Shown here piece by piece: positions 17,339 through 28,000 of a stretch of 64,000 nt of DNA (its first letter is position 1; the number at the start of each line of letters is the position of its first letter). Position numbers and translations under genes: made by a program. Source of the DNA: Arcticibacter svalbardensis MN12-7 (GTDB taxonomy: Bacteria > Bacteroidota > Bacteroidia > Sphingobacteriales > Sphingobacteriaceae); the NCBI RefSeq assembly GCF_000403135.1, contig NZ_AQPN01000090.1:47041-111040 (forward strand), in the 5' to 3' direction. The notes below the pieces were generated by a model. The model saw nothing but the letters and a program-made list of their open reading frames with translations. It was not told the origin of the DNA and did no database searches.

Positions 17339-18178
17339 ATGAACAATGTCGGGACACTTCATCTTAAAGATAAAAACTTTCTGCCTGAAAATGCAGATGT
17401 GTGTGAACTGCTCATCAAGCTTAGTCAGCACAAACTGTCCTATGCTATACGAGATATACAAACGAATCAACTCTTTGTGATATACGATGCTGTTCTTTCA
17501 GAAGCACCTGAGAAAACCCTGGTATCACTGGAAGCGCAGCATGACTATCTGAACCTGAAATACAAACAGGTCAAGATTAGCGCAGAAACGTTTAATTTCG
17601 TCTTTATACCCACAGAGCTTTATACAGAAATAGCAGCGCCAAGTTATAAAAACTTTGTTCGAACCACAAAAGCATCTCGCACCCTGATCAATAAAACGAT
17701 AAACGGTAAAATTCATACCATTAGTTCTGTTGATGAAAGTCTGATTGCCCCATTGCTAAATAAATATCCACATGCAGTGGTTTATTCGCAGGCAGAAGCC
17801 CTTATAGAAAGTATCTCCGGTCGCGATAAACAGACAGCCGGACTCCTGTCAATCATCCAATTCAACTCCGGTACGGTTGAAATAGCCTTACTATCCGAAG
17901 GACAGTTTATATTCTACAACATATTTAAAACCGATACCGTTGATGATTACAACTACTATTTATTGTTAATCAAACAACAGTTCAATCTGCAACCTAATAC
18001 CAATATTATACTTGCTGGCGAAGTGGAAAAGTATAGTGAACTATACCGAAGAACAGCCAAATATTTTAAGAATATTAAATTCGCAGACAGCACCCGGATC
18101 ATACAATACCCGGAATCATTCAAGCTGCTGCCCGCTCATCAGTTTTACTCCCTTTTAAGTATGAGTTTATGCGAATAA
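17339..18178 (+). CDS. DUF3822 family protein
   Basis: A 279-residue protein typical of Bacteroidota DUF3822, which is regularly encoded upstream of rsmD. The sequence suggests an actin/ASKHA-like fold (an N-terminal half ending near NKYPHAVVYSQAEALIES, then IIQFNSGTVEIALLSEGQFIFYN), but function is not established. Its last 10 bases overlap the start of rsmD, so the two are translationally coupled. Confidence 0.85.
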   Translation: MNNVGTLHLKDKNFLPENADVCELLIKLSQHKLSYAIRDIQTNQLFVIYDAVLSEAPEKTLVSLEAQHDYLNLKYKQVKISAETFNFVFIPTELYTEIAAPSYKNFVRTTKASRTLINKTINGKIHTISSVDESLIAPLLNKYPHAVVYSQAEALIESISGRDKQTAGLLSIIQFNSGTVEIALLSEGQFIFYNIFKTDTVDDYNYYLLLIKQQFNLQPNTNIILAGEVEKYSELYRRTAKYFKNIKFADSTRIIQYPESFKLLPAHQFYSLLSMSLCE

Positions 18179-18714
18179 TCAGTGGAACACTAAAAGGATT
18201 ACGATTAAATCCCCCTGCAGGATTACCTGTACGCCCGACCAAAGACATGGCCAAAGAAGCCCTGTTTAATATTCTTCACAATCAATATGATATCGAAGAG
18301 CTAAAGGTACTCGACCTATTCAGCGGAACCGGTAGTGTATCCGTAGAATTTGCCTCCAGAGGAGTGCAGGACATTGTATCGGTAGATTTAGACCGGGGAT
18401 GTTACAACTACCTGCGTACTGTAGCGAAACAGTATGAGCTGGATGCGATTAAACCGCAAAGAGGAGACGTAATCAAGTTTCTGCAGCAAGAAACCGACAC
18501 CTACGACCTGATCTTTGCCGATCCCCCATATGATTTACCACAAATCCCTATGATTCCTACTCTAGTGTTTGAAAGAAATTTACTCAACCCAGGAGGAGTA
18601 CTGATTGTTGAACACCATTCCATGAAAAAGATAGATGACCATCCAAACTTTGTCGAACAAAGAAGATATGGTTATTCGTCATTTAGTTTTTTTGAACTTA
18701 AGAAAGCAGAATAA
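18169..18714 (+). CDS. rsmD: 16S rRNA (guanine(966)-N(2))-methyltransferase
   Basis: A 181-residue Rossmann methyltransferase that modifies G966 of 16S rRNA. Evidence: N-terminal RIISGTLKGLRL and RPTKDMAKEALFN, SAM-binding DLFSGTGSVSVE, and the catalytic DPPYDLP motif. Length is normal. It overlaps DUF3822 by 10 bp and precedes coaD by 24 bp, forming a three-gene operon. Confidence 0.95.
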   Translation: MRIISGTLKGLRLNPPAGLPVRPTKDMAKEALFNILHNQYDIEELKVLDLFSGTGSVSVEFASRGVQDIVSVDLDRGCYNYLRTVAKQYELDAIKPQRGDVIKFLQQETDTYDLIFADPPYDLPQIPMIPTLVFERNLLNPGGVLIVEHHSMKKIDDHPNFVEQRRYGYSSFSFFELKKAE

Positions 18715-18738
18715 AGCAAACCCCTAAAACCCTCTGTA

Positions 18739-19200
18739 ATGAAAATAGCCCTGTTTCCAGGTTCATTTGACCCTCTTACTGTAGCCCATGTAGACATTAT
18801 CAAGCGCTCTGTATCCTTGTTTGACAAGGTAGTCATTGCGCTGGGCATTAACAGTACCAAAAATGCAATGCTCTCTTCCGAAACACGGATCAACATTCTG
18901 GAAGCCGTATTTGCATCTGAACCGAAAGTAGAGATTACTTCCTATGAAGGTTTAACCGTTAACTTCTGCAAGCAGATTGGGGCTCAATACATGATTAGGG
19001 GAATCCGTACCGTATCCGATTTTGAATATGAAAAAGCGATAGCCCAAATGAACCATGAACTAGAACCCGGAATTGAAAGTATCTTCATACTCAGCAATCC
19101 CGGTTATTCCTATATGAGTTCCACTATTGTACGCGATATATTGCGCCACAATGGAGATATTAGCAAATTTGTGCCTAAAGAAGCACTCGCTTTTTTATAA
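18739..19200 (+). CDS. coaD: Phosphopantetheine adenylyltransferase
   Basis: A 153-residue nucleotidyltransferase for the fourth step of coenzyme A synthesis (4'-phosphopantetheine + ATP to dephospho-CoA). The signature is PGSFDPLTVAH, where the usual T-x-G-H is T-V-A-H, plus MIRGIRTVSDFEYE and the ATP-binding YMSSTIVRDI. It is the third gene of DUF3822-rsmD-coaD and is convergent with a Nudix gene. Confidence 0.95.
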   Translation: MKIALFPGSFDPLTVAHVDIIKRSVSLFDKVVIALGINSTKNAMLSSETRINILEAVFASEPKVEITSYEGLTVNFCKQIGAQYMIRGIRTVSDFEYEKAIAQMNHELEPGIESIFILSNPGYSYMSSTIVRDILRHNGDISKFVPKEALAFL

Positions 19201-19247
19201 CAAAGCTTATCGACAGTGATATCGCTTATGTGACTTCTAGTACTGGA

Positions 19248-19844
19248 TTATTTCAGGATTAAGTCCAGCATATCACGGATCAAAGGATATGTGTTTTTAC
19301 GTACGTATTCAAAGTCGTCCTTACTCATCCAGCGGGCTTCAGTAATATCCTCTTCCAGTTGCGGAACAAGCTTTTGTTTTTTAGCCTGCATAAAGAACCA
19401 GCTTGTCTTTTTAAAGATGATCTGTGTTTTTTCCTCATAAACATGCCATGTAGTACAAAGCTTGTTATTGATACGGGTAACCTTCACACCACACTCTTCT
19501 TCCACTTCCCTACCGGCAGCATCCCTTGTCTTCTCGTTCAGATCCAGCTTTCCTTTCGGTAAATCCCACTTTCCTTTACGGAAAATAAAAAGATATTGAT
19601 CATTTTCTGATATGACAATTCCTCCGGCAGCTTTGATCATCAGAAAGCTTTTCCTGAGTTTCTTAAAATACTTCTTTGCATCATCTACCAAGAGAAGATG
19701 AACAGAGCGACCATTCTTTCTGGTCTGCTTGTAAAACTCACGAAAATCAAACGTTTGACTATCAATAGTTTGAAAATCACCAATTCCATTAGGGACAATT
19801 TCTGAAATGACAAGCGCAGTTTCGTTAATATAAATTCTATACAT
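19248..19844 (-). CDS. Nudix hydrolase
   Basis: A 198-residue protein with an N-terminal extension of about 75 residues and a complete Nudix box (G-x5-E-x7-REVEEECGV) within KWDLPKGKLDLNEKT and what follows. It should hydrolyse a nucleoside-diphosphate-linked substrate in the cytosol; the box does not reveal which. ATG at 19844 is chosen over an in-frame TTG nine codons earlier. A Nudix gene facing coaD is a recurrent Bacteroidota arrangement. Confidence 0.88.
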   Translation of the reverse strand: MYRIYINETALVISEIVPNGIGDFQTIDSQTFDFREFYKQTRKNGRSVHLLLVDDAKKYFKKLRKSFLMIKAAGGIVISENDQYLFIFRKGKWDLPKGKLDLNEKTRDAAGREVEEECGVKVTRINNKLCTTWHVYEEKTQIIFKKTSWFFMQAKKQKLVPQLEEDITEARWMSKDDFEYVRKNTYPLIRDMLDLILK

Positions 19845-20272
19845 CAAGCTTCTTTTTTTCGTTTTAAACAATGCCTCAAATACATTTAAACGAGGTTTTA
19901 TAATTTAGGAGAGGTATTATTAATGCTGTTATAGATCAGAGTTAAGTTGATGAATCGTTATTAACCCAGTCCTAAACCCTTCAAAAATGCACATTTTAAG
20001 TTATTAAAAGTTATTTTTTTATTTACTTATTTTCAGCTTAATCAGAAAATAGCTGAAGCCTGTGTAGAAAGTAATTGAAATTTATTTAAAAAGCTGCTTC
20101 ATTTGCCCTTTGGGTAATTAGTTCTGTTTTCCTGACTTTACATTTAACTAAGTTCTTTTCATTAGTTTCTTTTTCACTCCTGACATAGGGCTGTCATTAA
20201 ACCAATTTATATTTGCAGTATAATTTAGAAATGGCATGATCATCATCAAACTGATTTAAACAATAAAAATTA
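19845..20272. other. Intergenic region with promoter box at 20208-20215
   Basis: About 430 bp with no credible gene. TATATTTG at 20208-20215 on the plus strand is a perfect TAnnTTTG -7 box for the ydeI-like gene 57 bp downstream. A weak stem (TTTCAGCT / AGCTGAA) lies near 20033-20056. Nothing else seen. Confidence 0.55.
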
Positions 20273-20853
20273 ATGCAAGAAAAAACTATCGAAACATTTT
20301 GCCCAACAAGCCGACAAGAATGGAGACTATGGTTAAAACAAAATCATAGCTCAAAACAATCCGTTTGGCTTATTTATTATAAAAAGAAGGCAAATGTTGC
20401 TTCTATAACTTACAACGAAGCTGTTGATGAAGCACTTTGTTTTGGCTGGATGACAGCACAAGGAAGTCTCTTGACCATGAAACGTTTATGCAATTTTTCT
20501 GTAAACGAAAACCATATAGTGTTTGGTCAAAGATAAACAAGGCAAAGATTCAGCGATTAATTGAAGTGGGCATTATGACACAAGCAGGTTACGAAAGCAT
20601 TGAAACGGCAAAACTAAATACTTCCTGGACAATTCTAGACGATGTAGAGGAATTAAAAATCCACGAGGACCTTGAAGAAGCCTTTAATATCCAAACAGGA
20701 TCAAAGGACTATTTCCTAAGTTTAAGCAAGTCTGTCAGAAAAAGCATTTTACAATGGCTCGTTCTAGCCAAACGGCCAGAGACCAGACAAAAACGAATAA
20801 ATGAAATAGCAGAACTTGCCGCCCAAAAGCTAAAACCGAAACAGTTTAGATGA
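20273..20853 (+). pseudogene. YdeI/OmpD-associated family protein, interrupted by a frameshift
   Basis: Two overlapping frames together give one protein of about 193 residues. The first (from ATG 20273) ends its homology at EALCFGW near 20449; the second continues as DSTRKSLDHETFMQFF, then YSVWSKINKAKIQRLIEVGIMT, with a C-terminal domain (SLSKSVRKSILQWLVLAKRPETRQKRI). Inserting one T at about 20451 (ATGAC to ATTGAC) restores the family sequence FGWIDSTRKSLD. The family has an N-terminal domain of unknown function and a bacteriocin-protection-like C-terminus. The break is either a real mutation or a sequence error. It has its own promoter box at 20208-20215. Confidence 0.85.
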
Positions 20854-20933
20854 GAAAATGGCAGGATTACCTCTTTTTACGAGACTGCTTCGCAAACATT
20901 ATTACATCCACACCTATAGCGTAGTTTCAAAAC

Positions 20934-21794
20934 CTATTTATGCACTAACTTTTGCATAGCGTTAGCATAACGGTGTCCCATAAGGCGTGCTGATGGAGCA
21001 TCTAAATGCGTATGATCTCCAATGTCTTTCACATCTTTGGCATCTATAAACGCATAGTTTTTTATTTCAAGATCAGCAATTGCCTTATTAATCACCTCTA
21101 CACCATGGTTAATCCTTTCATTACCTGCTGTATCTATTTTATGAATCTGATAATCCGGCAGCTGTGCAGCCACAAAAGCAAGATCAGGAATGCCTAAATC
21201 AGATCGTAAATTTTCAATGAGCTCTTTCAATCTAACTCCATATACAGCACTATTCTTCACATTGCTGTCCGATTCACCTTGATCCCAAATCACACCTTTT
21301 AATGTACCTTGCTTCATTGCTTCCCGTGCACGTTTAATTGCATCATCGTAGGGATATGTTTTTGTAGGTTCATAATAGACGCCAGCATGCCAGGCAGCTA
21401 TTGGAGTACCGCCAACAGCAGAAGGAATAAGTCCAATAATTTTAGATGTATCTATTTGGGCCAGATCTTTCCCAAATGTAAAGCCAGGTCCTACCGCAGC
21501 TGCAGGCTTGTCAAAATGCAAGGGATCTTTTGCCACTTCCCACTTCATCTCCTTATTTAAACGCAACACATGTCGATCAGGCAAGATATCAACCGGCTCC
21601 AAAATCCCTCTACCGGCCATATTTGATTGCCCAATAAGTAAATAAAGTTCAAATTGTGTTCCTGAAAGCGGTTGCGATACGATTTCTCTTACAGCCGGTC
21701 TTAGTGTTTGAGCCTCTGCATTTACATTTAATAAGATGCAAAACAGGAATAAAAGCTTTTTACATTGTCTTTTTATTGAATGCAGATACTTCAT
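20934..21794 (-). CDS. Sialate O-acetylesterase-like SGNH hydrolase
   Basis: An approximately 286-residue secreted carbohydrate esterase of the SASA (CE6-like) group. After a signal peptide ending near NAEAQ come the nucleophile block LIGQSNMAGRG, the glycine block SAVGGTPIAAWHAG, WDQGESDS, and the catalytic Asp-His pair near DHTHLDAPSA. It should remove acetyl groups from sugars or polysaccharides. The ATG at 21794 gives a better signal peptide than the ATG at 21836. It lies downstream of locus 1 but is separated by 420 bp and a terminator, so it is probably transcribed separately. Confidence 0.85.
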   Translation of the reverse strand: MKYLHSIKRQCKKLLFLFCILLNVNAEAQTLRPAVREIVSQPLSGTQFELYLLIGQSNMAGRGILEPVDILPDRHVLRLNKEMKWEVAKDPLHFDKPAAAVGPGFTFGKDLAQIDTSKIIGLIPSAVGGTPIAAWHAGVYYEPTKTYPYDDAIKRAREAMKQGTLKGVIWDQGESDSNVKNSAVYGVRLKELIENLRSDLGIPDLAFVAAQLPDYQIHKIDTAGNERINHGVEVINKAIADLEIKNYAFIDAKDVKDIGDHTHLDAPSARLMGHRYANAMQKLVHK

Positions 21795-21836
21795 TGATGG
21801 GAATCTATTCAATACCGTTTTAGTCAAATAATACAT

Positions 21837-22169
21837 GAGGTAAATCTATATGCAAAAAAAAAAATTATTGCTATTATTTAATGATCATCCTAAATAATTA
21901 ATTCCAGTTGTAGATTAACGCGTTGTTCAATTTAAATAAACTCATTATAATAAAACCTACCAGAATATAATGCACAACTACCCCCATTCAAACTCTTCTA
22001 CTAACTTGAAACGATGGAGGTTCCTGAAAAATATTGGAATACCGCGCGAAGCTTTAGTTGGGTAGGCATATCATGTAGCACAGCATTATGCTCAGCATTT
22101 AAGCTAGTCTTATTGATATAATAGTACTTAAACAGTTCAGGTACAAAACCTGCTACAAAACACCATAAT
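21837..22169. other. Intergenic region, no gene seen
   Basis: An AT-rich gap between the esterase gene and the locus 1 terminator. It has a run of ten or more A near 21853 and no coding signal. It should contain the esterase promoter; no perfect TAnnTTTG box was identified. Confidence 0.4.
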
Positions 22170-22205
22170 AAAAAAAAACCGCTTCAGAATTCACTAAAAC
22201 GGTTT
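22170..22205 (-). terminator. Intrinsic terminator of SusCD locus 1
   Basis: Read on the minus strand, AAACCGTTTT pairs with GAAGCGGTTT (two G-U pairs) and is followed by nine T. It lies 9 bp after the phosphoesterase stop and ends the sigma-FecR-SusC-SusD-phosphoesterase locus. Confidence 0.75.
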
Positions 22206-22213
22206 ATTTTTAT

Positions 22214-23185
22214 TTATTTCTTAAAGTCTGAGACCTTAAGAAATTTTACTTCATTAATCACAAAGGATGAAGAGTCCTTTTTAGTCTTATCATAGAAAGG
22301 TGAATACATTTCTGCTGCTATGATTTCCTTATCAATATCAAACTTCAACAAACGCAAATACCCTCCCCCACTATCTTCATGCTGGTAGTTCTGCAGAATT
22401 TGATAAATCTTATTCCCTGCCTGTCCCTGATCGACTTTAAGTGCCGAACTCACAACATGTCCACTTAACACCAATAGTATATTCGGATATTTTTTAACCA
22501 GTTTTTCATAAATATCCTGCGGACTAAAATCTCCATATCCTGCATTATTCTGTGCAATTTCACCTTTCCCTGTCAAGTAATAGTGCGTCATAATAATTAC
22601 GTTATAGTTGTAGTATTTTTTAACCACATCCCCAGCCCAGTTAATCACACCTAACCTGGGACAAAATTCCATGCTTATAACTAACCAGTTGGTATCTCCA
22701 ACCTTAAAAGTGTAGTATGCATTATCAATCTTATCCGTTTCGTATCTCCCCCTTTGATTTGGAAAGCGGTAATAAGGAAAGTAGCTGTTCAACTTTTGCG
22801 TTTTACGCAAATTCTGATTTACATTTCCAGGTGCGGCACTTCCACTGAACTCTCCAACTGCCTCTGTGTCATGATTTCCAACTGCGAGTGCGTAAGGAAT
22901 ACGATTTTTATCTAACACTTCTAAACCTTGACTAGCCACTTCAAAATGATTAAAATTGTCAAAATTGACCAAATCTCCCATATGTAAGGCCATTGGAATG
23001 TTTAATTTTTGCTTTTGAGCAGCAATCCAGTTTACCTGGCTAAAAAACATTTCAGGTTTAGACCCCACTTCAACCTGCGTATCTGGAAATACTGGAATTG
23101 TAAAGGTCTGAGCCATGCTCAATGTGGCTGATAGTAAGGACACACATATCAGGAGTGCACTTATGCAAATATTCTTATTTATCAT
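22214..23185 (-). CDS. Secreted metallophosphoesterase
   Basis: A 323-residue calcineurin-fold enzyme with a Sec signal peptide (to about SMAQ, residue 26). Metal ligands appear in FPDTQ, HMGDLVN, VGNHDTE, IMTHYYL and VLSGHV. It resembles phosphoesterases annotated as serine/threonine phosphatases but is more likely a periplasmic or surface phosphate-ester hydrolase. It lies 11 bp downstream of susD and is the only enzyme of locus 1, so phosphate-ester cleavage is the best guess for the locus. Confidence 0.88.
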   Translation of the reverse strand: MINKNICISALLICVSLLSATLSMAQTFTIPVFPDTQVEVGSKPEMFFSQVNWIAAQKQKLNIPMALHMGDLVNFDNFNHFEVASQGLEVLDKNRIPYALAVGNHDTEAVGEFSGSAAPGNVNQNLRKTQKLNSYFPYYRFPNQRGRYETDKIDNAYYTFKVGDTNWLVISMEFCPRLGVINWAGDVVKKYYNYNVIIMTHYYLTGKGEIAQNNAGYGDFSPQDIYEKLVKKYPNILLVLSGHVVSSALKVDQGQAGNKIYQILQNYQHEDSGGGYLRLLKFDIDKEIIAAEMYSPFYDKTKKDSSSFVINEVKFLKVSDFKK

Positions 23186-23196
23186 TACTTTTTATG

Positions 23197-24993
23197 TTAG
23201 TTATATCCTGGATTTTCAACAAGATTTGAATTATTTGCTGTCCGGGCTAAAGTGATAGGAAAATAATAGTTATTATTTTGAAATATGGGAGAGCGCACTG
23301 TTCCGTCTACTTTCTCTCTGATGCTCAATTCATATTTTTTAGTTTTGAAATCAAGTACATACCGGAGACCCCGCATATCTTTAGAAAGAACTCCTTCTGC
23401 AATTCTCCATCTTCTCAAGTCCCAATAGCGATGTCCTTCAAAAGCAAGTTCAACTTTCCTTTCATTCCGGATATTTTCCATAGTTAATGTGGTCAAAAGT
23501 GGAATTCCTGCACGTGCTCTTACCTGATTGAGGGTTAACAAAGCCTGATCCATCTGGCCCAGTTCAAAAGCCGCCTCTGCATAATTCAGCAGCGTTTCAG
23601 CAAACCTGAACACGATATAGTCTTGCTTAGATCCAAAGATTCCAGCTGTCGAGCTGTTTACATTATCTTTTGATTCATCTAAATATTTCATTACCCCAAA
23701 ACCAGTCTGTGTACTCTTCTGATCTCCATTGGCTAATATCCCCTGGTATGATCCCGTTGTAGTTATTGCCCCCTCAGCCGTTCTAATTCCATTGTAGAAT
23801 TGCAGAAGCCGTCCTTGCCAAGGCGTATCCTGTGTGTAAACAGTGGCACGAAAACGTGGATCCTTTTTGCCCCAAAGTTCTTCCATGGTCCATAGCTTGG
23901 AGCTCAACACGGCGGGATCCAGCTTAGCCGAAGATCCATCCACATTTTCAAATGATTCAACAAATTCAAGGTAAGGTGCATCATGGATTCCGTTAGCCCA
24001 GCCATTCGGATAAGGGCATTGGAAGTAGTCATAAGACCATCCTGCTCCCGAAAAATCCTTATCACTTCCATCATGCTGCTTGGCAAAGATTACTTCTGAA
24101 TTCCTTTTCGTAAGAAACAGGTTCCTAAAGTTCAGCGTCTTATCCGCATTTTCATTATATAACTTAAACAAATTAGCATCCATAATCTGACGTGAAGCAG
24201 CAAGTGATTTCTCAAAGTAAGTCTTCGACTCCTCACCTGGAATACCAATCACACCACTCAATTGCAGTGTTCCGTATTTAGCAATACTTCCTGCATAAAG
24301 TGCCGCTCTGGATACTAATGCAAGCGCTGCGTATTTAGTAGGACGTCCCCAGTCAATGTCTTCCTGTACTGCCGGCAACTCTTCGCTAATCGCCATGGCT
24401 TCCGATATCACGTAATCATAAACTTCTTTTTCTTTATTCCTGGCAGCAAATAACTCATTCTGAGGATCAGACAACTGCTGAACATGGGTTATTAAAGGCA
24501 CTCCTCCATAACGTTTAACCATATAGAAATAATTGAATGCACGAAGGAAACGTGCCTCTGCAATTCTCTTCTTTTTAAAGGCATCGCTTAAGGTTGATTC
24601 CGGCAAGCGTTCAATCAATTGATTTAACGAACGGATAACAACATAGGGCTTCTCCCACCACTCCATCAAGCCACCACCGATTTTCAATCCTTCAGTTTTG
24701 AACCGATACGCATTCCCCGAAAAATTAGAGGTACTTTTTGATTCGTCACTCACATTATTTACATAAAACATAGTAAAAAAAGGAGTTCCGGTATTCTGCA
24801 CATCCTCAGATTCATTAGTCAACACCGTTGTTCCTAAATACGCACCGGTCATATATGCATTCACTAAACTCTCATCATTCCATACCATTGGATCAGGAAT
24901 AATGTCAAGTGGTAATTTATCCAAAACGTTCTTCTGACAGGAAGTGACAAAGAAAGTAAGCAGAACTGTAAAACAGAAATAGTGTAATTTCAT
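23197..24993 (-). CDS. SusD/RagB family outer-membrane lipoprotein (locus 1)
   Basis: A 598-residue nutrient-binding lipoprotein with lipobox FVTSC and the mature start CQKNVLDKLPLDIIPD. TPR-like helices are seen at RFLRAFNYFYMVKRYGGVPLIT, and the SusD C-terminal signature at RNERKVELAFEGHRYWDLRRWRIAE and ending NLVENPGYN. It caps the SusC barrel at the cell surface and captures ligand. The susC gene ends 107 bp upstream and the phosphoesterase starts 11 bp downstream. Confidence 0.95.
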   Translation of the reverse strand: MKLHYFCFTVLLTFFVTSCQKNVLDKLPLDIIPDPMVWNDESLVNAYMTGAYLGTTVLTNESEDVQNTGTPFFTMFYVNNVSDESKSTSNFSGNAYRFKTEGLKIGGGLMEWWEKPYVVIRSLNQLIERLPESTLSDAFKKKRIAEARFLRAFNYFYMVKRYGGVPLITHVQQLSDPQNELFAARNKEKEVYDYVISEAMAISEELPAVQEDIDWGRPTKYAALALVSRAALYAGSIAKYGTLQLSGVIGIPGEESKTYFEKSLAASRQIMDANLFKLYNENADKTLNFRNLFLTKRNSEVIFAKQHDGSDKDFSGAGWSYDYFQCPYPNGWANGIHDAPYLEFVESFENVDGSSAKLDPAVLSSKLWTMEELWGKKDPRFRATVYTQDTPWQGRLLQFYNGIRTAEGAITTTGSYQGILANGDQKSTQTGFGVMKYLDESKDNVNSSTAGIFGSKQDYIVFRFAETLLNYAEAAFELGQMDQALLTLNQVRARAGIPLLTTLTMENIRNERKVELAFEGHRYWDLRRWRIAEGVLSKDMRGLRYVLDFKTKKYELSIREKVDGTVRSPIFQNNNYYFPITLARTANNSNLVENPGYN

Positions 24994-25099
24994 CAGTATA
25001 TCAATTTATTTTTAATAGATGATAAAAGCTAACAGTAAGGTATTTTTTGCTTTTGTAAGGCGCTCGCTTATGTTAGTTTCCATGTTATTTGTTCGGTCG

Positions 25100-28000
25100 T
25101 TAAAATGAAAGATCCAATCCAGCAGATACATTCTTTTGTTGCGGATAGTACATCCCTCCTATTCCGGACGGACCTTCAGGATCGAGATCATATTTATTTA
25201 ACTTAGAAAAAGTCAACAAATTCGATCCCGCTACAAATACGCGCAATTGTCTGATAGCGATGGATTTAAGCAATCTACTCGAAAACGTATATCCAACATT
25301 CACATTCTTAAGCCGCATGTAACTTGCATCGATCAGGTTATAGTCAGAAAGCCACCCATTAGATGAAGCTCCACCAAGTCTGGGTATCAAGGCATACCGG
25401 TCATTTGTTTCTTCAGTCCATCGATTCTCGAAAAATGCCGTTGAATATTGAGGAAGAGAGGCTTTCAGGTAATGTCCAAAGGCACCCTGAAATAAAAATG
25501 AAACGTCAAAATTCTTATATTTTAATGAAGCATTAAAGCCGGCCATCCAATTCGGTTGTGTGCCCTTCCCGATATCCGTTTGGTCTTTCCAGTCGATGAT
25601 TCCATCTGCATTGATATCCAGGTATTTTACATCTCCAGGGCGGAGTGTGGTGTTACCGCGTTGATCCTGATCATAAGGAAGCGCTGCAATTTCTTCCATA
25701 CTCGTGAATAACCCGTCAGATTTATAACCAAAAGTACGATCAGTCCAAGCTCCGGTACGCTGATTTTGGCGAAGTTGGTCAGCATCTGAATAAATAGGTT
25801 CTTCATAATATTTCCATTTGGAACGCGACCATGAAATATTGGCACTCAAATCCCAGGTTAGATCATGATTCTTACGGCTTGTTCCAAGCATAAATTCAAG
25901 TCCACGGGTATTTGTTTCATTGATATTTTCAGGAGGCAGTGTAGACCCAAATGAAGAAGGAACCGTCATCAGCCTGTTCGCCAGAATCCCTGAACGTTCC
26001 CGAAAGAATACATCCAAACTTCCATACATCAGACCTTTCCACAGTGAAATATCAGTTCCTGCATTATAGATCTTCAACTTCTCCCATGTAAGGTCAGGAT
26101 TGGCAAGCCCCCGGGAAATGATGCCCGGATAACGTGTTGATCCAAAGATATATGATCCCCCACTATTCTTGTCCGAAATATTGTAGCCGGTCAGATATTG
26201 AAAATTTCCCGTATTATCATTCCCTGAACTTCCAAAGCTTAGGCGTAATTTCAGTGCTTCCACTGTAGCAGAATTCTTTAGAAAATGCTCCTGATCAATG
26301 CGCCAAGCAAAAGACGCCCCCGGGAAATAACCCCATCTGGATGCTTCAGGAAACTTTGCAGAAGCATCTGCCCGAAGTGTAGCTTCAAAAATATACTTGT
26401 CTGCAAACGTATAGTTTAGCCGACCGATATAACTTTTTCTACCCATTTCATTCGTCAGGGCACTGTTTGTCATACCATTCGTACTGCCGGCAAGCATCTC
26501 ATCAACAGCGGGAGTAAGAAAATTAGAACGCGTAGCCTGAACTTCGTCATTAAAATAGTCAATAGACTCATATATAAGTTGTACATCAAGGTCATGTAAA
26601 CCATTAAACCGATGGCTATAATTTAAAAAGCCCTGACCAAGTATCTGCCTGTCACTACTCCTTTTCAAAGTTAAACTAGCCGCTGAGCCAAAAGAACCAG
26701 CCAAAGAGTAAAGGTCAGCCTCATAGTCATACTTATAGAAAGGAACAGGCTTCTGAAAGTTCTTATTTGCTCCGTATCCCTGTATATAACTAATCAGCGC
26801 CTTAGCACTCAATCCGTTCACAAAAGGCACCTGGTAGTTCAGATCGAAAATAAAACGCATATCCTGCTTTTTATAATCAGCGTAACCAGACAATTCCCGG
26901 TTACTTGTGATATGTGCACCACCAGTTCCTCCGCCTTCAGCATAAGATATTTTGGTTGGATCAGGAAACTCAGATGGAAAAACGGGTCGTGTGTTCCATA
27001 AATCCGCCCATATTGTATTGTTAATATCCATGTTACGGTTGGGATATTTCCCATTCCTTAAATTTGTAGAAAAGTCTAAACGAGAGGTAAGTCCTTTAGC
27101 TATTGTTGCATCAACATTTGAACGAAGGTTTATCCGCTCATAACTCGCTCCGCTTTTTTCCCATACTGTTTCTTGCTTCAGGTAGCCAAGGAAACCATAG
27201 TACTTAATTTTTTCACTTCCGCCACGTACGGACAAATTCTGATCTTGCTGTGGTGCCCAATCTCTAAGCAAAACATCAAACCAATTGGTATTTGGGTATT
27301 GAGGGTCCGTCCCATCATAGAATTTCTGAATCTCTTCCTCTGTATAAGGCGCTGTGGCTTCAGGTTGCCCACCCTGAATATGACCCTCTCTTAAGATTCG
27401 TGCATACATTCCAGCATTCCCGGCAACAGGCATAGCCGTTGTTCCTTGTGCGGTATAGGTCGAGTTTAAGGATATCACTGGTTTGCCTGAAGTACCTCTC
27501 TTTGTTGTAATCAAAATTACCCCATTTCCTGCTCTGGATCCATAAATTGCTGCGGAGGCATCCTTAAGCACAGAAACGGATTCAATTTCAGTGGCATCTA
27601 TGGAGTTCATATTCCCCTCTGCCCCGTCAATCAGAACTAATGGTTCTCCAAATCCTCTTATATTCAGACTTGATTGGTCATTTCCTGGCATCCCATTTGA
27701 CTGTACAGCAATTAATCCCGGCAAACGTCCTGCTAAAGCACTTGATACCGATGCCACCGGAGATTGCGTTAACTCCGCTGCCTGCACAGAAGAAACGGCA
27801 CCAGTAAGGTTCTTTTTCTTCTGTGCGCCGTAACCTACAATTACCACTTCTTCCAGACGAGAAGAAGCAGACACCATGGTTACATCAATTTTCATCAGGT
27901 TGCCAACATGTATCTTCTGATCCTGATACCCTATAAATCTAAAAACCAATGTTGCATTTTCAGGCACCCGGATGTGGAACTGACCATTCTGGTCTGTAAC

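Noticed and set aside
20440..20460. Programmed -1 frameshifting in the ydeI-like gene
   Set aside because: No heptameric slippery sequence or downstream stimulatory hairpin was seen; a one-base deletion explains the break more simply.
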